Source: Vibrio salinus (GTDB taxonomy: Bacteria > Pseudomonadota > Gammaproteobacteria > Enterobacterales > Vibrionaceae). From it: a stretch of DNA of 64,000 bases. How positions within the stretch are numbered: the first letter of the stretch is position 1; every line of letters begins with the position of its first letter. The translations under genes and the position numbers were made by a program. The stretch spans positions 1,426,001 to 1,490,000 of the forward strand of contig NZ_JAJSDZ010000010.1 in the NCBI RefSeq assembly GCF_021272385.1. Direction: 5' to 3'. Positions 25,783 through 34,279 of this stretch are shown here, in pieces. The notes below the pieces were generated by a model. That model did not search any database and was not told where the DNA came from. It saw nothing but the letters and a program-made list of their open reading frames with translations.

Positions 25783-26481
25783 ATGATATATAGAAATATT
25801 GCTAATAAGCTTAGATTACGCATCAATTCCGATGAGTATTCTGTTGGAGACCTTCTACCAACAGAAAGGCAATTGATGGAAGAGTTTAAAGCTAGCAGGG
25901 TCTCTGTCCGTAAAGCTATTGAAGAGCTTGTTGCATTAGATTTGATAGAAAAGAGACAGGGCAGTGGCACATTTATTACTCATAAAGACGTGGTTCACCA
26001 ACTGGTTCCTCTTCGCAGTGCTCAGGAACGCTCTCAGGAAATGGGTGAAAAGGTTATCAGTGAAGTGCTAGAATTTTCGGTTAAGGTTCCGGATAGCGAA
26101 ATAGCCAAGCAGCTAAAAATAGAATCAGAAGATAAAGTATATTATGTAAAGAGACTAAGGCGTTATAATGGCAGGCCACAAATCCTTGAGGAAAGTTATT
26201 TGCCTGTCCGTGTGTTTCCTGAACTGAACATTCGCGTGTTGGAAGGATCAAAATTTCAATATATAGAGAAGGTGACACAATTAAAAATAGAAGGATGTTA
26301 TCAGGAATTTTCGTCCATAATTTCAGATAAGGAAAAGCTGGAATTGTTGAAATTGAATATCAACGAACCATTGCTACAAATCCGGTCAGTGGCCAATCTG
26401 GTGGATGGAACCCCTATTGATTATAGTATTGCCAGTATCAAATCCAGTGAGCATATATTAGGCTTGTATATTCCCCGTTAG
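25783..26481 (+). CDS. GntR-family regulator with UTRA domain (TreR-like)
   Basis: 232 residues. Residues 1-70 are a GntR winged helix (YSVGDLLPTERQLMEEFKASRVSVRKAIEELVALDLIEKRQGSGTFI, in part). Residues 80-232 form a UTRA ligand-binding domain, with VYYVKRLRRYNGRPQILEESYLP. UTRA regulators often sense a phosphorylated sugar. It is divergent from the alpha-glucoside PTS and glucosidase genes, so it is probably their regulator. Confidence 0.88.
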   Translation: MIYRNIANKLRLRINSDEYSVGDLLPTERQLMEEFKASRVSVRKAIEELVALDLIEKRQGSGTFITHKDVVHQLVPLRSAQERSQEMGEKVISEVLEFSVKVPDSEIAKQLKIESEDKVYYVKRLRRYNGRPQILEESYLPVRVFPELNIRVLEGSKFQYIEKVTQLKIEGCYQEFSSIISDKEKLELLKLNINEPLLQIRSVANLVDGTPIDYSIASIKSSEHILGLYIPR

Positions 26482-26517
26482 AGAAGTTCTGAAATATTGT
26501 ATTTGTATGTTTGGAGG

Positions 26518-26553
26518 AAAAAACAGCGGGTGGTTTCCCCCCCACTGTTTTTT
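26518..26553. terminator. Bidirectional terminator between the GntR gene and alr
   Basis: An A-run, a GC-rich imperfect stem (CAG...GGTGG / CC..CCACTG) and a T-run stand between convergent genes. Both strands therefore have a stem followed by T residues. Confidence 0.65.
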
Positions 26554-26562
26554 GACAGAAGG

Positions 26563-27639
26563 TTAATCCAGATAGGTTTTTTTAATTCGGTTTGCCAGTT
26601 TGATCACCAGTTCATAGGGAATGGTTCCGGCCGCTTCGGCCACTTTTTCTACCGGAAGGTTTTTCCCCCACATTTCAACGCTGTCACCCACTTTATCCTG
26701 ACAGTCCGGGCCGAGATCAACAGTTATCATATCCATTGAGACTCTGCCGGATATTGGGACGATACGTCCGTTGATATATACAGGGGTACCGGATGGAGCA
26801 CTACGTGGGAAGCCATCTCCGTAGCCCATTGCTATGACACCGATGTATGTATCTCTTTCTGATGTCCAGGTTTCTCCATAGCCTACGGGCTGGTTCGCAT
26901 CGTGTTTTCTGACGGCAATCAGCTTCGTTTTTAATGTCATTACCGGCTCCAGTCCAAGCTTGGCACCGGTTATACCTTCTGAGGGACTGATGCCATATAA
27001 CGCAATTCCTGCCCGGCAATAATCAAGGTGAGATGTTTCCCAGTACAGAATGCCTGCTGAATTAGCCAGCGTTTTGGGACCTGGATATGGAGCTGTCGAT
27101 TTAAGAAAAATATCCAGTTGTTTTGCAGTTGCCTTTGCGGATTTATCATCGGCACAGCAGAAGTGACTCATAAAACCGACCGGACCAGCCAGTTTTTTAG
27201 TGGCTTCTGCCCGGCTTACAAAGTCTGGAAGTTCATAAGGTTGTACGCCTAAACGGTGCATTCCTGTATCCAGTTTAATCCAGGCAGTCACCGGTTTTGC
27301 CAGCGTGGTTTGTTCTAAATCTTTTAGCTGTTCTTCACAATGGATTGCGGTATGAAAGTTTTTTGCTGCTGCTATCTTTAAATCTTCTGCGCAGAAACAG
27401 CCTTCCAATAACAGAATGGGCTGAGGGATGCCTGCATCTCTTAATTCGATTGCTTCTTCAATTCGTGATACAGCAAACATATCAGCCTGGGATAGGGTTT
27501 TTGCGGTTCTGACGGCATTATGTCCGTATGCATTTCCTTTTATTACTGCAACTACTTTTTGGCCTTCACATCGAGATTTCAGTGTATCGTAGTTACGATT
27601 TAATGCCCTGAAATCTATTACGGCTTCTGCTGTAATCAT
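26563..27639 (-). CDS. alr: Alanine racemase
   Basis: 358 residues, the usual length. The PLP lysine Lys34 is in VVAVIKGNAYGHN. LDTGMHRLG, the Tyr-containing MGYGDGFPR (catalytic Tyr) and SGRVSMDMITVDLG are all hallmarks. It interconverts L- and D-alanine. Since the symporter gene precedes it on the same strand, and D-amino-acid enzymes lie divergently beyond, this copy is probably catabolic; whether the genome has another alr cannot be seen. Confidence 0.93.
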   Translation of the reverse strand: MITAEAVIDFRALNRNYDTLKSRCEGQKVVAVIKGNAYGHNAVRTAKTLSQADMFAVSRIEEAIELRDAGIPQPILLLEGCFCAEDLKIAAAKNFHTAIHCEEQLKDLEQTTLAKPVTAWIKLDTGMHRLGVQPYELPDFVSRAEATKKLAGPVGFMSHFCCADDKSAKATAKQLDIFLKSTAPYPGPKTLANSAGILYWETSHLDYCRAGIALYGISPSEGITGAKLGLEPVMTLKTKLIAVRKHDANQPVGYGETWTSERDTYIGVIAMGYGDGFPRSAPSGTPVYINGRIVPISGRVSMDMITVDLGPDCQDKVGDSVEMWGKNLPVEKVAEAAGTIPYELVIKLANRIKKTYLD

Positions 27640-27674
27640 AATCGTTCCTGATATTGCTTTGTTGGACGTAGTGT

Positions 27675-27698
27675 GCCTGAGGCAGAAAAGCCTCAGGC
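27675..27698 (-). repeat. Intercistronic hairpin between the symporter gene and alr
   Basis: A perfect 9-bp stem, GCCTGAGGC / GCCTCAGGC, with a 6-nt loop. On the minus strand no T run follows, so it is more likely an mRNA-stabilising or partial-termination element than a full terminator. Confidence 0.6.
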
Positions 27699-27708
27699 GG
27701 TTTGTTTA

Positions 27709-29088
27709 TTAAGATTCGACTGAAACACCATCCTCCTCTTTATCTTCTGGTGCAGTAAAGTAAGCCTTGGTTAGTTTAAAGACTACCGGGCTAAGAACTG
27801 CCAGTGCGATAAGGTTTGGAATGGCCATCATAGCATTTAGTGTATCACTCAGGAGCCAGACAAAATCCAGAGACATCGTTGCTCCGATTGGCAGTGCTAA
27901 CACAAAAATAATTCTGAAAGGCATAACGGCTTTTGAACCGAATAAATAAATGGCACAACGTTCGCCATAAACGGACCATCCCACAATGGTGGTAAACGCA
28001 AATACAGCAAGGCTGACTGAAACCAGATATCCGCCAATCCCAGGAAGTACCTGATTGAATGCGGCAGAAGTTAATGCAGCACCAGATTCACCACTTGTCC
28101 ACTGTCCCGAAATGATGATCACTAAACCTGTAATAGTACAGATAAGAAGTGTATCAATAAAGGTACCAAGCATCGCGATCATTCCCTGACGAACAGGATC
28201 ATCAGTATGAGCACTGGCGTGTGCAATCGGCGCTGAACCAAGACCGGCTTCGTTTGAAAAAATACCTCGAGCCACACCAAAACGAACGGCCATCCAGACT
28301 GTAGCACCGGCAAAGCCGCCTTCAGCAGATGTTGGGGTAAAGGCTTCTTTAAATACAAGGGTTAGTGCAGAACCAATGTCTCCGGCATTAGCTGCCAGAA
28401 TGACCAGTCCGCATCCTACATAAGCCAATGCCATAAATGGGACTAAAGCGCCGGCAAAAGCACCGATCCGCTTAATACCACCGATTAACACAGCCCCTGC
28501 CATAACCATAACAACAATGCCTACAATAAGAGGGGAGAAAGAGAAGCTGCTTTGCAGAACCTGAGCAATCGAGTTAATTTGAACACCATTACCAATACCA
28601 AAACAGGCAAACGTACCAAAAAATGCAAACAGAGTCCCTAGCCAGGCCCACTTCTGTCCCATACCGTTTTTAATATAGTACATTGGGCCACCAACGAAGC
28701 TTCCGTTTTCGTCAGTTTCACGATATTTAACCGCCAGTACTGCTTCGGCGTATTTTGTGGCCATTCCGAGTAAGGCTGTCATCCACATCCAGAATAATGC
28801 ACCCGGACCACCGATGAAAACGGCGGTTGCAACACCGGCAATATTACCTGTACCAACAGTCGCGGACATTGCTGTCATCAGAGCCTGAAATGGAGGGATT
28901 TCACCATCTCCATTTTCACTTTCCTTACGACCACCCCACATTAGTTTGAATGCACGTGAGATGTTAAACAGTGGCATAAATTTTAATCCGAAGTTTAAAA
29001 ATATCCCTACGCCTAAAATCATGACAAGCATGGGAACACCCCACACAATGCCGTTAATTTCACCGATAAATTTTTGTATCAGTTCCAT
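27709..29088 (-). CDS. Alanine/glycine:cation symporter, AGCS family
   Basis: 459 residues from the ATG at 29088 (AGGAG 9 bases upstream); the longer frame lacks a good start. About ten membrane helices are seen. Hallmarks are FQALMTAMSATVGTGNIAGVATA, GGPGALFWMW, GGPMYYIKNG, FSNEAGLGSAPIAHASA and GVARGIFSN. It imports alanine or glycine with Na+ or H+. It is followed by alr, which suggests it takes up D- or L-alanine that is then racemised. Confidence 0.92.
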   Translation of the reverse strand: MELIQKFIGEINGIVWGVPMLVMILGVGIFLNFGLKFMPLFNISRAFKLMWGGRKESENGDGEIPPFQALMTAMSATVGTGNIAGVATAVFIGGPGALFWMWMTALLGMATKYAEAVLAVKYRETDENGSFVGGPMYYIKNGMGQKWAWLGTLFAFFGTFACFGIGNGVQINSIAQVLQSSFSFSPLIVGIVVMVMAGAVLIGGIKRIGAFAGALVPFMALAYVGCGLVILAANAGDIGSALTLVFKEAFTPTSAEGGFAGATVWMAVRFGVARGIFSNEAGLGSAPIAHASAHTDDPVRQGMIAMLGTFIDTLLICTITGLVIIISGQWTSGESGAALTSAAFNQVLPGIGGYLVSVSLAVFAFTTIVGWSVYGERCAIYLFGSKAVMPFRIIFVLALPIGATMSLDFVWLLSDTLNAMMAIPNLIALAVLSPVVFKLTKAYFTAPEDKEEDGVSVES

Positions 29089-29901
29089 CTGTGGTTCTCC
29101 TGAGAATAATTGCATAAAAGACTTGATTATTACTGAACTGCAATATGCGCACCAATTGGTCGGAATACTCAGTTTATGTTTAGAGCAAGTGATATTGAGC
29201 ACATTTATAGTCTATTTCTATTCAACGAAGATGATATCGCTGATTTATTTCTAAAGATATCATTTTTTTATTTAAATCTATAAAAATAGCAAAATGCAAG
29301 ATTTAACTCTGTTTTGTGAGTGTGTTTCTGTGGAGTTTAAATCTGGAAATAACGGTTGTAATGAGCGTATTATTTTTGTGGATTTAACGAAGGTTATGAA
29401 AACTCAGATGATATGAAAAGCTATTTTGGTGCATAAATGACCCGTTATAGTGCAAAAAAAGCACATGATTGTTTTTATATTGTTTCAGATATGTTTCTGT
29501 TTACTTCTTATTGTGATATAGATCACAATATAAACCTATTCTTACTAATAAATCCATAAAGGATAGATTCGCTATTTATGCCAATTTATTTGAAATTATA
29601 TAAAACTAAAATATACCAATCTTTGAACTAATTTTCTGTTCGTATTTATAGCTGCATATATATTATTCTTAAAAAAAGATAAAACTCAGAATAATAACAT
29701 TAAGTTAATATTGTGTTAAATATGAATAAATAGTCACAAAAAATATAGAATTTCGCATATCAATGCATTATTTCATGTGTTTGTTGTGGTTTTTATTTGT
29801 TTGATTGTGAAAAGTTGTCATGTATTTTGCACTATGAATGGAAACTAACTCGAAATTTATAATCGCAATATAAATATTCAACAAATCGGAGAGATTCAGA
29901 G
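29089..29901. promoter_or_regulatory. Long divergent region between the symporter and DgcN-like genes
   Basis: 813 very AT-rich bases with no convincing gene. The notable signal is a perfect CRP site at 29512-29527, near the middle. Further small AT-rich inverted repeats occur, but none can be assigned. GGAGAGA precedes the DgcN-like start at the right edge. Confidence 0.4.
29512..29527. promoter_or_regulatory. CRP-binding site, perfect match
   Basis: TGTGA-TATAGA-TCACA matches all ten half-site bases. It is about 375 bases from the DgcN-like start and 424 from the symporter start, so either promoter could lie near it. Confidence 0.75.
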
Positions 29902-30906
29902 ATGGAACTTAAACAACCATATTTACTATTCTTAGGTGACGCGGCAGATGCGTTGGCAGCAAAAGTAGCACAAGGTATCAAAACATGGAGACCGGATTAC
30001 TGTGTTGGTCAGTTTCGCCTGAAAAATTGTAATGCAGATTGTGGTTTGCCTGACCTTACCATTAAAGATGCCGCCGCTGCAGGCGCGAAAACATTAGTTA
30101 TTGGTGTAGCAAACCGGGGTGGAATTATTTCTGAAGAGTGGATCAGTGTTTTGATTGAAGCATTGGAATCTGGTATGGATATCGCTGCTGGCCTGCATAA
30201 TAAACTTGCCGACATACCGGAACTGGTCGCATGTGCAGAAAAAAATGGCCGTTCATTGTTTGATGTCCGTTATCCTACTCAGGTATATCCAGTTGCCAGC
30301 GGTAAAAAACGTTCAGGCAAACGGGTACTGACCGTTGGTACGGATTGCTCTGTAGGGAAAATGTATACCTCTCTGGCTATTGAAAAAGAAATGACCGATC
30401 GTGGTATGGATGCAGATTTCCGTGCAACGGGTCAAACCGGTATCTTAATTTCTGGCGGCGGTGTCAGTGCAGATTGTGTTGTTGCCGATTTCATTGCCGG
30501 TGCGATTGAAACGATTACACCTGCTGCAGATGAGAAGCACTGGGATGTTATTGAAGGTCAGGGCTCTCTATTTCATGCGTCATATTCGGGTGTTACCCTG
30601 GGCCTTATTCATGGTTCGCAACCCGATGCATTAGTTCTATGTCACGAACCAACACGTGATCATATGCGAGGTTTGCCTGATTATAAGCAACCAACTATTA
30701 AAGCTTGTATCGAACTTAACCAAACGATGGCAAGACTTGTTAACCCGAAAGCAACGGTAGTTGGTGTTTCTATCAATACATCAGGTTTAGAAGAACAGGC
30801 GGCTCTGGAATACATGGACAAGGTAGAATCTGAAATCGGTTTGCCTGTGATTGATCCATTCCGCCAGGGGGTTGCCCGTATTGTTGATAAACTTTCGGAG
30901 ATCTAA
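29902..30906 (+). CDS. dgcN: D-glutamate N-acetyltransferase-like protein (DUF1611 family, DgcN type)
   Basis: 334 residues. The visible hallmark is a P-loop-like GTDCSVGKMYTSLAI at about 146-160, followed by GQTGILISGGGVSADCVVADFIAG (in part), typical of DUF1611. Members next to an enolase-superfamily epimerase have been described in marine bacteria as DgcN, which acetylates D-glutamate before epimerisation. The family and the downstream partner are seen; the reaction is inferred. It is coupled to the next gene, which starts at the stop codon. Confidence 0.8.
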   Translation: MELKQPYLLFLGDAADALAAKVAQGIKTWRPDYCVGQFRLKNCNADCGLPDLTIKDAAAAGAKTLVIGVANRGGIISEEWISVLIEALESGMDIAAGLHNKLADIPELVACAEKNGRSLFDVRYPTQVYPVASGKKRSGKRVLTVGTDCSVGKMYTSLAIEKEMTDRGMDADFRATGQTGILISGGGVSADCVVADFIAGAIETITPAADEKHWDVIEGQGSLFHASYSGVTLGLIHGSQPDALVLCHEPTRDHMRGLPDYKQPTIKACIELNQTMARLVNPKATVVGVSINTSGLEEQAALEYMDKVESEIGLPVIDPFRQGVARIVDKLSEI

Positions 30907-31880
30907 TGGAAGTCAGTGTCTATCAGAAAAGTTGGCCGATCAGAGGTTCATTTACAATATCCCGCGGAACGAAAACGTCTGCGGAAACGATAATTGTTGA
31001 ACTGAATAGCGACGGTGTTACGGGGCGTGGAGAGTGTGTTCCTTATGGCCGGTATGGTGAAACGTTAGAGAACGTAAAAGCACAGATTGAATGGGTTTTA
31101 CCTGAAGTAAAATGCGGTATCAGCCGTGATCAACTTCAGTCACTGTTGCCGTCTGGTGCTGCGCGAAACGCGATAGATTGTGCAATGTGGGATCTGGAAC
31201 TGAAGTCATCGAGAAATTCCGTTTGGGACGCCTTGCAAGTGAAACCGGAACCTTTAACCACTGCATATACGCTTTCGTTGGATAAACCTCATCGTATGGA
31301 GCAGTCTGCTATTGAAAATTCGCATCGCCCATTGCTTAAGTTAAAGCTGGGCGGGCCTGAGGACCTTGAGCGAGTTCAGGCAGTAAGACGTGGTGCGCCA
31401 AACGCAAAGATTATTCTTGATGCAAATGAAGCATGGGATAAAGAGACTTATCTGGCATTGATCCCGGAGTTAGTCAAACTGAATGTTGCAATGATTGAGC
31501 AACCATTCCATGCAGATAATGACCACTTTCTTGATGGTTTAGACAGACCTATTCCGATCTGTGCTGATGAGTCCTGTCATGACAGAAGTAGTCTGGAACG
31601 TGTAATTGGCCGGTACGATATGATCAATATCAAGACCGACAAAACCGGTGGATTGACGGAAGCGTTGGCTCTGAAAGAAATGGCTGAAAACGCAGGGCTG
31701 AGAATTATGGTCGGGTGCATGCTTTCTTCTTCTTTAAGTATGGCTCCGGCATACGTTGCGGCGCAGGGTGCAGAAGTAGTTGATCTGGACGGGCCATTGC
31801 TTCTTGCCCGTGACATTGAGCATGGTTTTGAATTTTCACAGAATTTAATGATGCCTTTTGACCAACGGTTATGGGGCTAG
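30906..31880 (+). CDS. dgcA: Enolase-superfamily dipeptide epimerase / N-acyl amino-acid racemase (DgcA type)
   Basis: 324 residues with a muconate-lactonising-enzyme-type fold. The KxK pair is in LLKLKLGGP; metal ligands sit in ILDANEAW, IEQPF and CADES; the second catalytic lysine is in NIKTDKTGG. These define dipeptide epimerases and the related DgcA, said to convert N-acetyl-D-glutamate to the L-form. Plain L-Ala-D/L-Glu epimerase activity, for recycling murein peptides, is the alternative. Gene order with the DUF1611 gene favours DgcA. Confidence 0.82.
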   Translation: MEVSVYQKSWPIRGSFTISRGTKTSAETIIVELNSDGVTGRGECVPYGRYGETLENVKAQIEWVLPEVKCGISRDQLQSLLPSGAARNAIDCAMWDLELKSSRNSVWDALQVKPEPLTTAYTLSLDKPHRMEQSAIENSHRPLLKLKLGGPEDLERVQAVRRGAPNAKIILDANEAWDKETYLALIPELVKLNVAMIEQPFHADNDHFLDGLDRPIPICADESCHDRSSLERVIGRYDMINIKTDKTGGLTEALALKEMAENAGLRIMVGCMLSSSLSMAPAYVAAQGAEVVDLDGPLLLARDIEHGFEFSQNLMMPFDQRLWG

Positions 31881-31895
31881 AGAGGAATTTTTATT

Positions 31896-32753
31896 ATGGA
31901 ACGTATCGTTTATTTAAATGGAGACTATATTCCTGAATCTGAAGCTCAAATATCAATATTTGATCGTGGTTTCTTATTTGCGGATGCGGTTTATGAAGTT
32001 ACTGCTGTCCTTGACGGTAAACTTATCGACAATCCGGGGCATCTTGCTCGTCTTGAACGCTCAACCAAAGAACTGGGTATTAAATTGCCGGTTACCGGTG
32101 CGGAACTGACTGCAATTCAAAGAAAACTGATTGAGAAAAATGGTTTGGTTGAAGGCGGGATCTATTTACAGCTTTCCCGTGGTGCGGAAAGCGATCGTGA
32201 TTTTGATTATAGCGATGACATTGAACCAACATTGGTTCTGTTTACTCAATCCAGAACTTTGATCAATTGTCCTAAGCGTGAAACCGGAATTAAAGTCATT
32301 TCATACAATGATATTCGTTGGCGTCGTCGTGATATTAAAACAACAAGTCTTCTTCCCGCTTGTCTTGCTAAACATGCTGCTCACGCAGCAAAAGCCGATG
32401 ATGTCTGGCTGATTGAAGATGGTTTTGTTACTGAAGGCGGTTCCAGCAATGCTTACATTGTGACTCAGGAAGGTAAATTGGTTACCCGTCCGCTGAGTAA
32501 CGACATTCTTCATGGTATTACACGTGCTTCTCTCATGAAACTGGCAAAAGACACCGGAGTTGAGATTGAAGAACGAAATTTTACTATTGAGGAAGCCTAT
32601 GCTGCGAAAGAAGCATTTATCAGTTCTGCAACGACATTTGTATGGCCTGTTGTCGAAATTGACGGTAAGCCGGTCGCAGATGGAAAACCGGGTGAGTTTT
32701 CACTAAAACTACGCGATATTTATATTAATACCGCTAAAGAACTTGCTGAGTAA
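31896..32753 (+). CDS. dat: D-amino-acid transaminase, class IV
   Basis: 285 residues. Class IV aminotransferase features are ISIFDRGFLFADAVYEV, SRG, the PLP lysine Lys148 in RRDIKTTSLLP, VTEGGSSNAYIV and ILHGITRASLM. The combination RRRDIKTTSLL and length fit D-amino-acid transaminase rather than IlvE. It moves the amino group between D-amino acids and 2-oxo acids, most often D-alanine to D-glutamate. That links alr to the DgcN/DgcA pair. It is the last gene before a terminator. Confidence 0.85.
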   Translation: MERIVYLNGDYIPESEAQISIFDRGFLFADAVYEVTAVLDGKLIDNPGHLARLERSTKELGIKLPVTGAELTAIQRKLIEKNGLVEGGIYLQLSRGAESDRDFDYSDDIEPTLVLFTQSRTLINCPKRETGIKVISYNDIRWRRRDIKTTSLLPACLAKHAAHAAKADDVWLIEDGFVTEGGSSNAYIVTQEGKLVTRPLSNDILHGITRASLMKLAKDTGVEIEERNFTIEEAYAAKEAFISSATTFVWPVVEIDGKPVADGKPGEFSLKLRDIYINTAKELAE

Positions 32754-32777
32754 TCCCCTTCTGTCCTCCTTTTCTGG

Positions 32778-32803
32778 GCCCCTATTTTAATAGGGGCTTT
32801 TTT
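32778..32803 (+). terminator. Intrinsic terminator after the D-amino-acid transaminase gene
   Basis: A perfect 9-bp stem (GCCCCTATT / AATAGGGGC) with a 2-base central gap in the repeat, followed directly by TTTTTT on the plus strand. Confidence 0.93.
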
Positions 32804-33115
32804 GTGTCTGTTTTATAGCCATAATGTGATTGTGCAGCTCAATTTTTTCATTATGTAAAATATTGAAAATTGTATTTGGTCAATAGGTTACAAAGTGTTG
32901 TAATAGAGCATAAATTTGTATATTTGATCGATTGCATGGTGATATTTAACCAAATATTAACCGCTGTATACGATAGACTACAATTAGTAATGAGAAATTT
33001 ATTCAGAGAGCAAGATAAACGTTATCATGGATTTATAGTGTTACATTGTAACATTCGTGTGAGTGTTTAATTGTTAATTAAAAAAGAAAGATGATTAACT
33101 TTCAGGAGAGATATA
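32804..33115 (+). promoter_or_regulatory. Promoter region of the RND efflux operon
   Basis: 312 AT-rich bases without a gene. A 15-bp palindrome, TGTTACATTGTAACA at 33039-33053, lies 62 bases before the adaptor start, a position typical for a repressor site. No regulator gene is adjacent, and the binding protein is unknown. AGGAGAGA precedes the start codon. Confidence 0.5.
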
Positions 33116-34276
33116 ATGGCGAAAGTCTTGCCTATTTTTAGCAAGTCCGTTCTTGCTTTGGGACTGGCTCTTGCACTTGCTGGTTGTCAGGATGAATCCT
33201 CAACTCCGGCTGGACAACACCAAGTAAGAGCCGTTGCAGTAGACTCTATTGTGGCGCATCACCAGGCGGTTGAAGTAACCGACAGATTACCTGGACGGAC
33301 AAGCGCTTATCGGATAGCCGAAGTGAGACCTCAGGTTGATGGTATTCTTCTCAAACGATTTTTTGTTGAAGGTAGCTCGGTTAAAAAAGGAGAGGTTCTG
33401 TATCAAATTGATCCGTCTACCTATGAAGTGGCACTGGATAGTGCAAAAGCCGATTTAGCTTCAGCTCAGGCCACGCTTGAAAAAGCGAAAATGCAGGCCG
33501 ACCGCTATCAGGGATTAGTTAAAAACAGAGCGATTAGTGAGCAGGATTATGAAGATGCTATGGCGACATACCGGGAAGCGAAAGCTTCTGTAATGGCGGC
33601 TAAAGCGAAGGTTAAGTCTGCTCAGATCAACCTCGGCTATACCAAAATTAAAGCACCAATTTCAGGTCGTATCGGAAAATCTATCGTTTCTGAAGGGGCG
33701 TTAGTAACAGCGGCCCAATCAACTTATCTGGCAACGATTCAGCAAATTGATCCGTTGTATGTCGATCTGTCTCAGCCCAGTAGTGAAGTGTTGAAACTTC
33801 GCCAGCATGCGAAGGATGATCATGGTAAACAGGCGAAAAAACTCAGTGGGATTAAGCTGACTTTGGATGATGGGACCAAAATTACTCAGGAAGCAACGTT
33901 GCAGTTTGCGGATGTGAGTGTTGATGAGAGTACCGGTACGGTGACATTACGCGCGTTGCTGCCCAATAAAGAACATTTACTTCTTCCCGGCTTATATGTC
34001 AGAGCTAGCGTTCCGGTTGACTACAAAGAAGATGCATTTTTGATTCCTCAGACCGCCGTGACCCGAGATGAAAAAGGTCAGGCTCATGTGAAAATTGTTG
34101 GTGCAGACAAGAAAGTTGAAGATCGTGTTGTCAAAGCAGAACGAGTAATAGGACAGAACTGGTTAGTTACTTCCGGCATTAAAGATGGCGATCAAATCAT
34201 CGTATCCGGGTTACAGAAAATTCGTGATGGCGTGCTGGTTGCCCCAACTTCAGCCAGTGAAAATAAAGGACAATAA
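33116..34276 (+). CDS. RND efflux periplasmic adaptor lipoprotein (AcrA/MexA type)
   Basis: 386 residues. A lipoprotein signal ends with LALAGCQ, so Cys is lipidated. The barrel-sandwich region (EVRPQVDGILLKRFFVEGS, INLGYTKIKAPISGRIGKS) flanks a long alpha-helical hairpin (about 95-160). It joins the inner-membrane pump to the outer-membrane channel in the periplasm. It is the first of three genes, with only three bases before the pump gene. Confidence 0.93.
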   Translation: MAKVLPIFSKSVLALGLALALAGCQDESSTPAGQHQVRAVAVDSIVAHHQAVEVTDRLPGRTSAYRIAEVRPQVDGILLKRFFVEGSSVKKGEVLYQIDPSTYEVALDSAKADLASAQATLEKAKMQADRYQGLVKNRAISEQDYEDAMATYREAKASVMAAKAKVKSAQINLGYTKIKAPISGRIGKSIVSEGALVTAAQSTYLATIQQIDPLYVDLSQPSSEVLKLRQHAKDDHGKQAKKLSGIKLTLDDGTKITQEATLQFADVSVDESTGTVTLRALLPNKEHLLLPGLYVRASVPVDYKEDAFLIPQTAVTRDEKGQAHVKIVGADKKVEDRVVKAERVIGQNWLVTSGIKDGDQIIVSGLQKIRDGVLVAPTSASENKGQ

Positions 34277-34279
34277 TAT

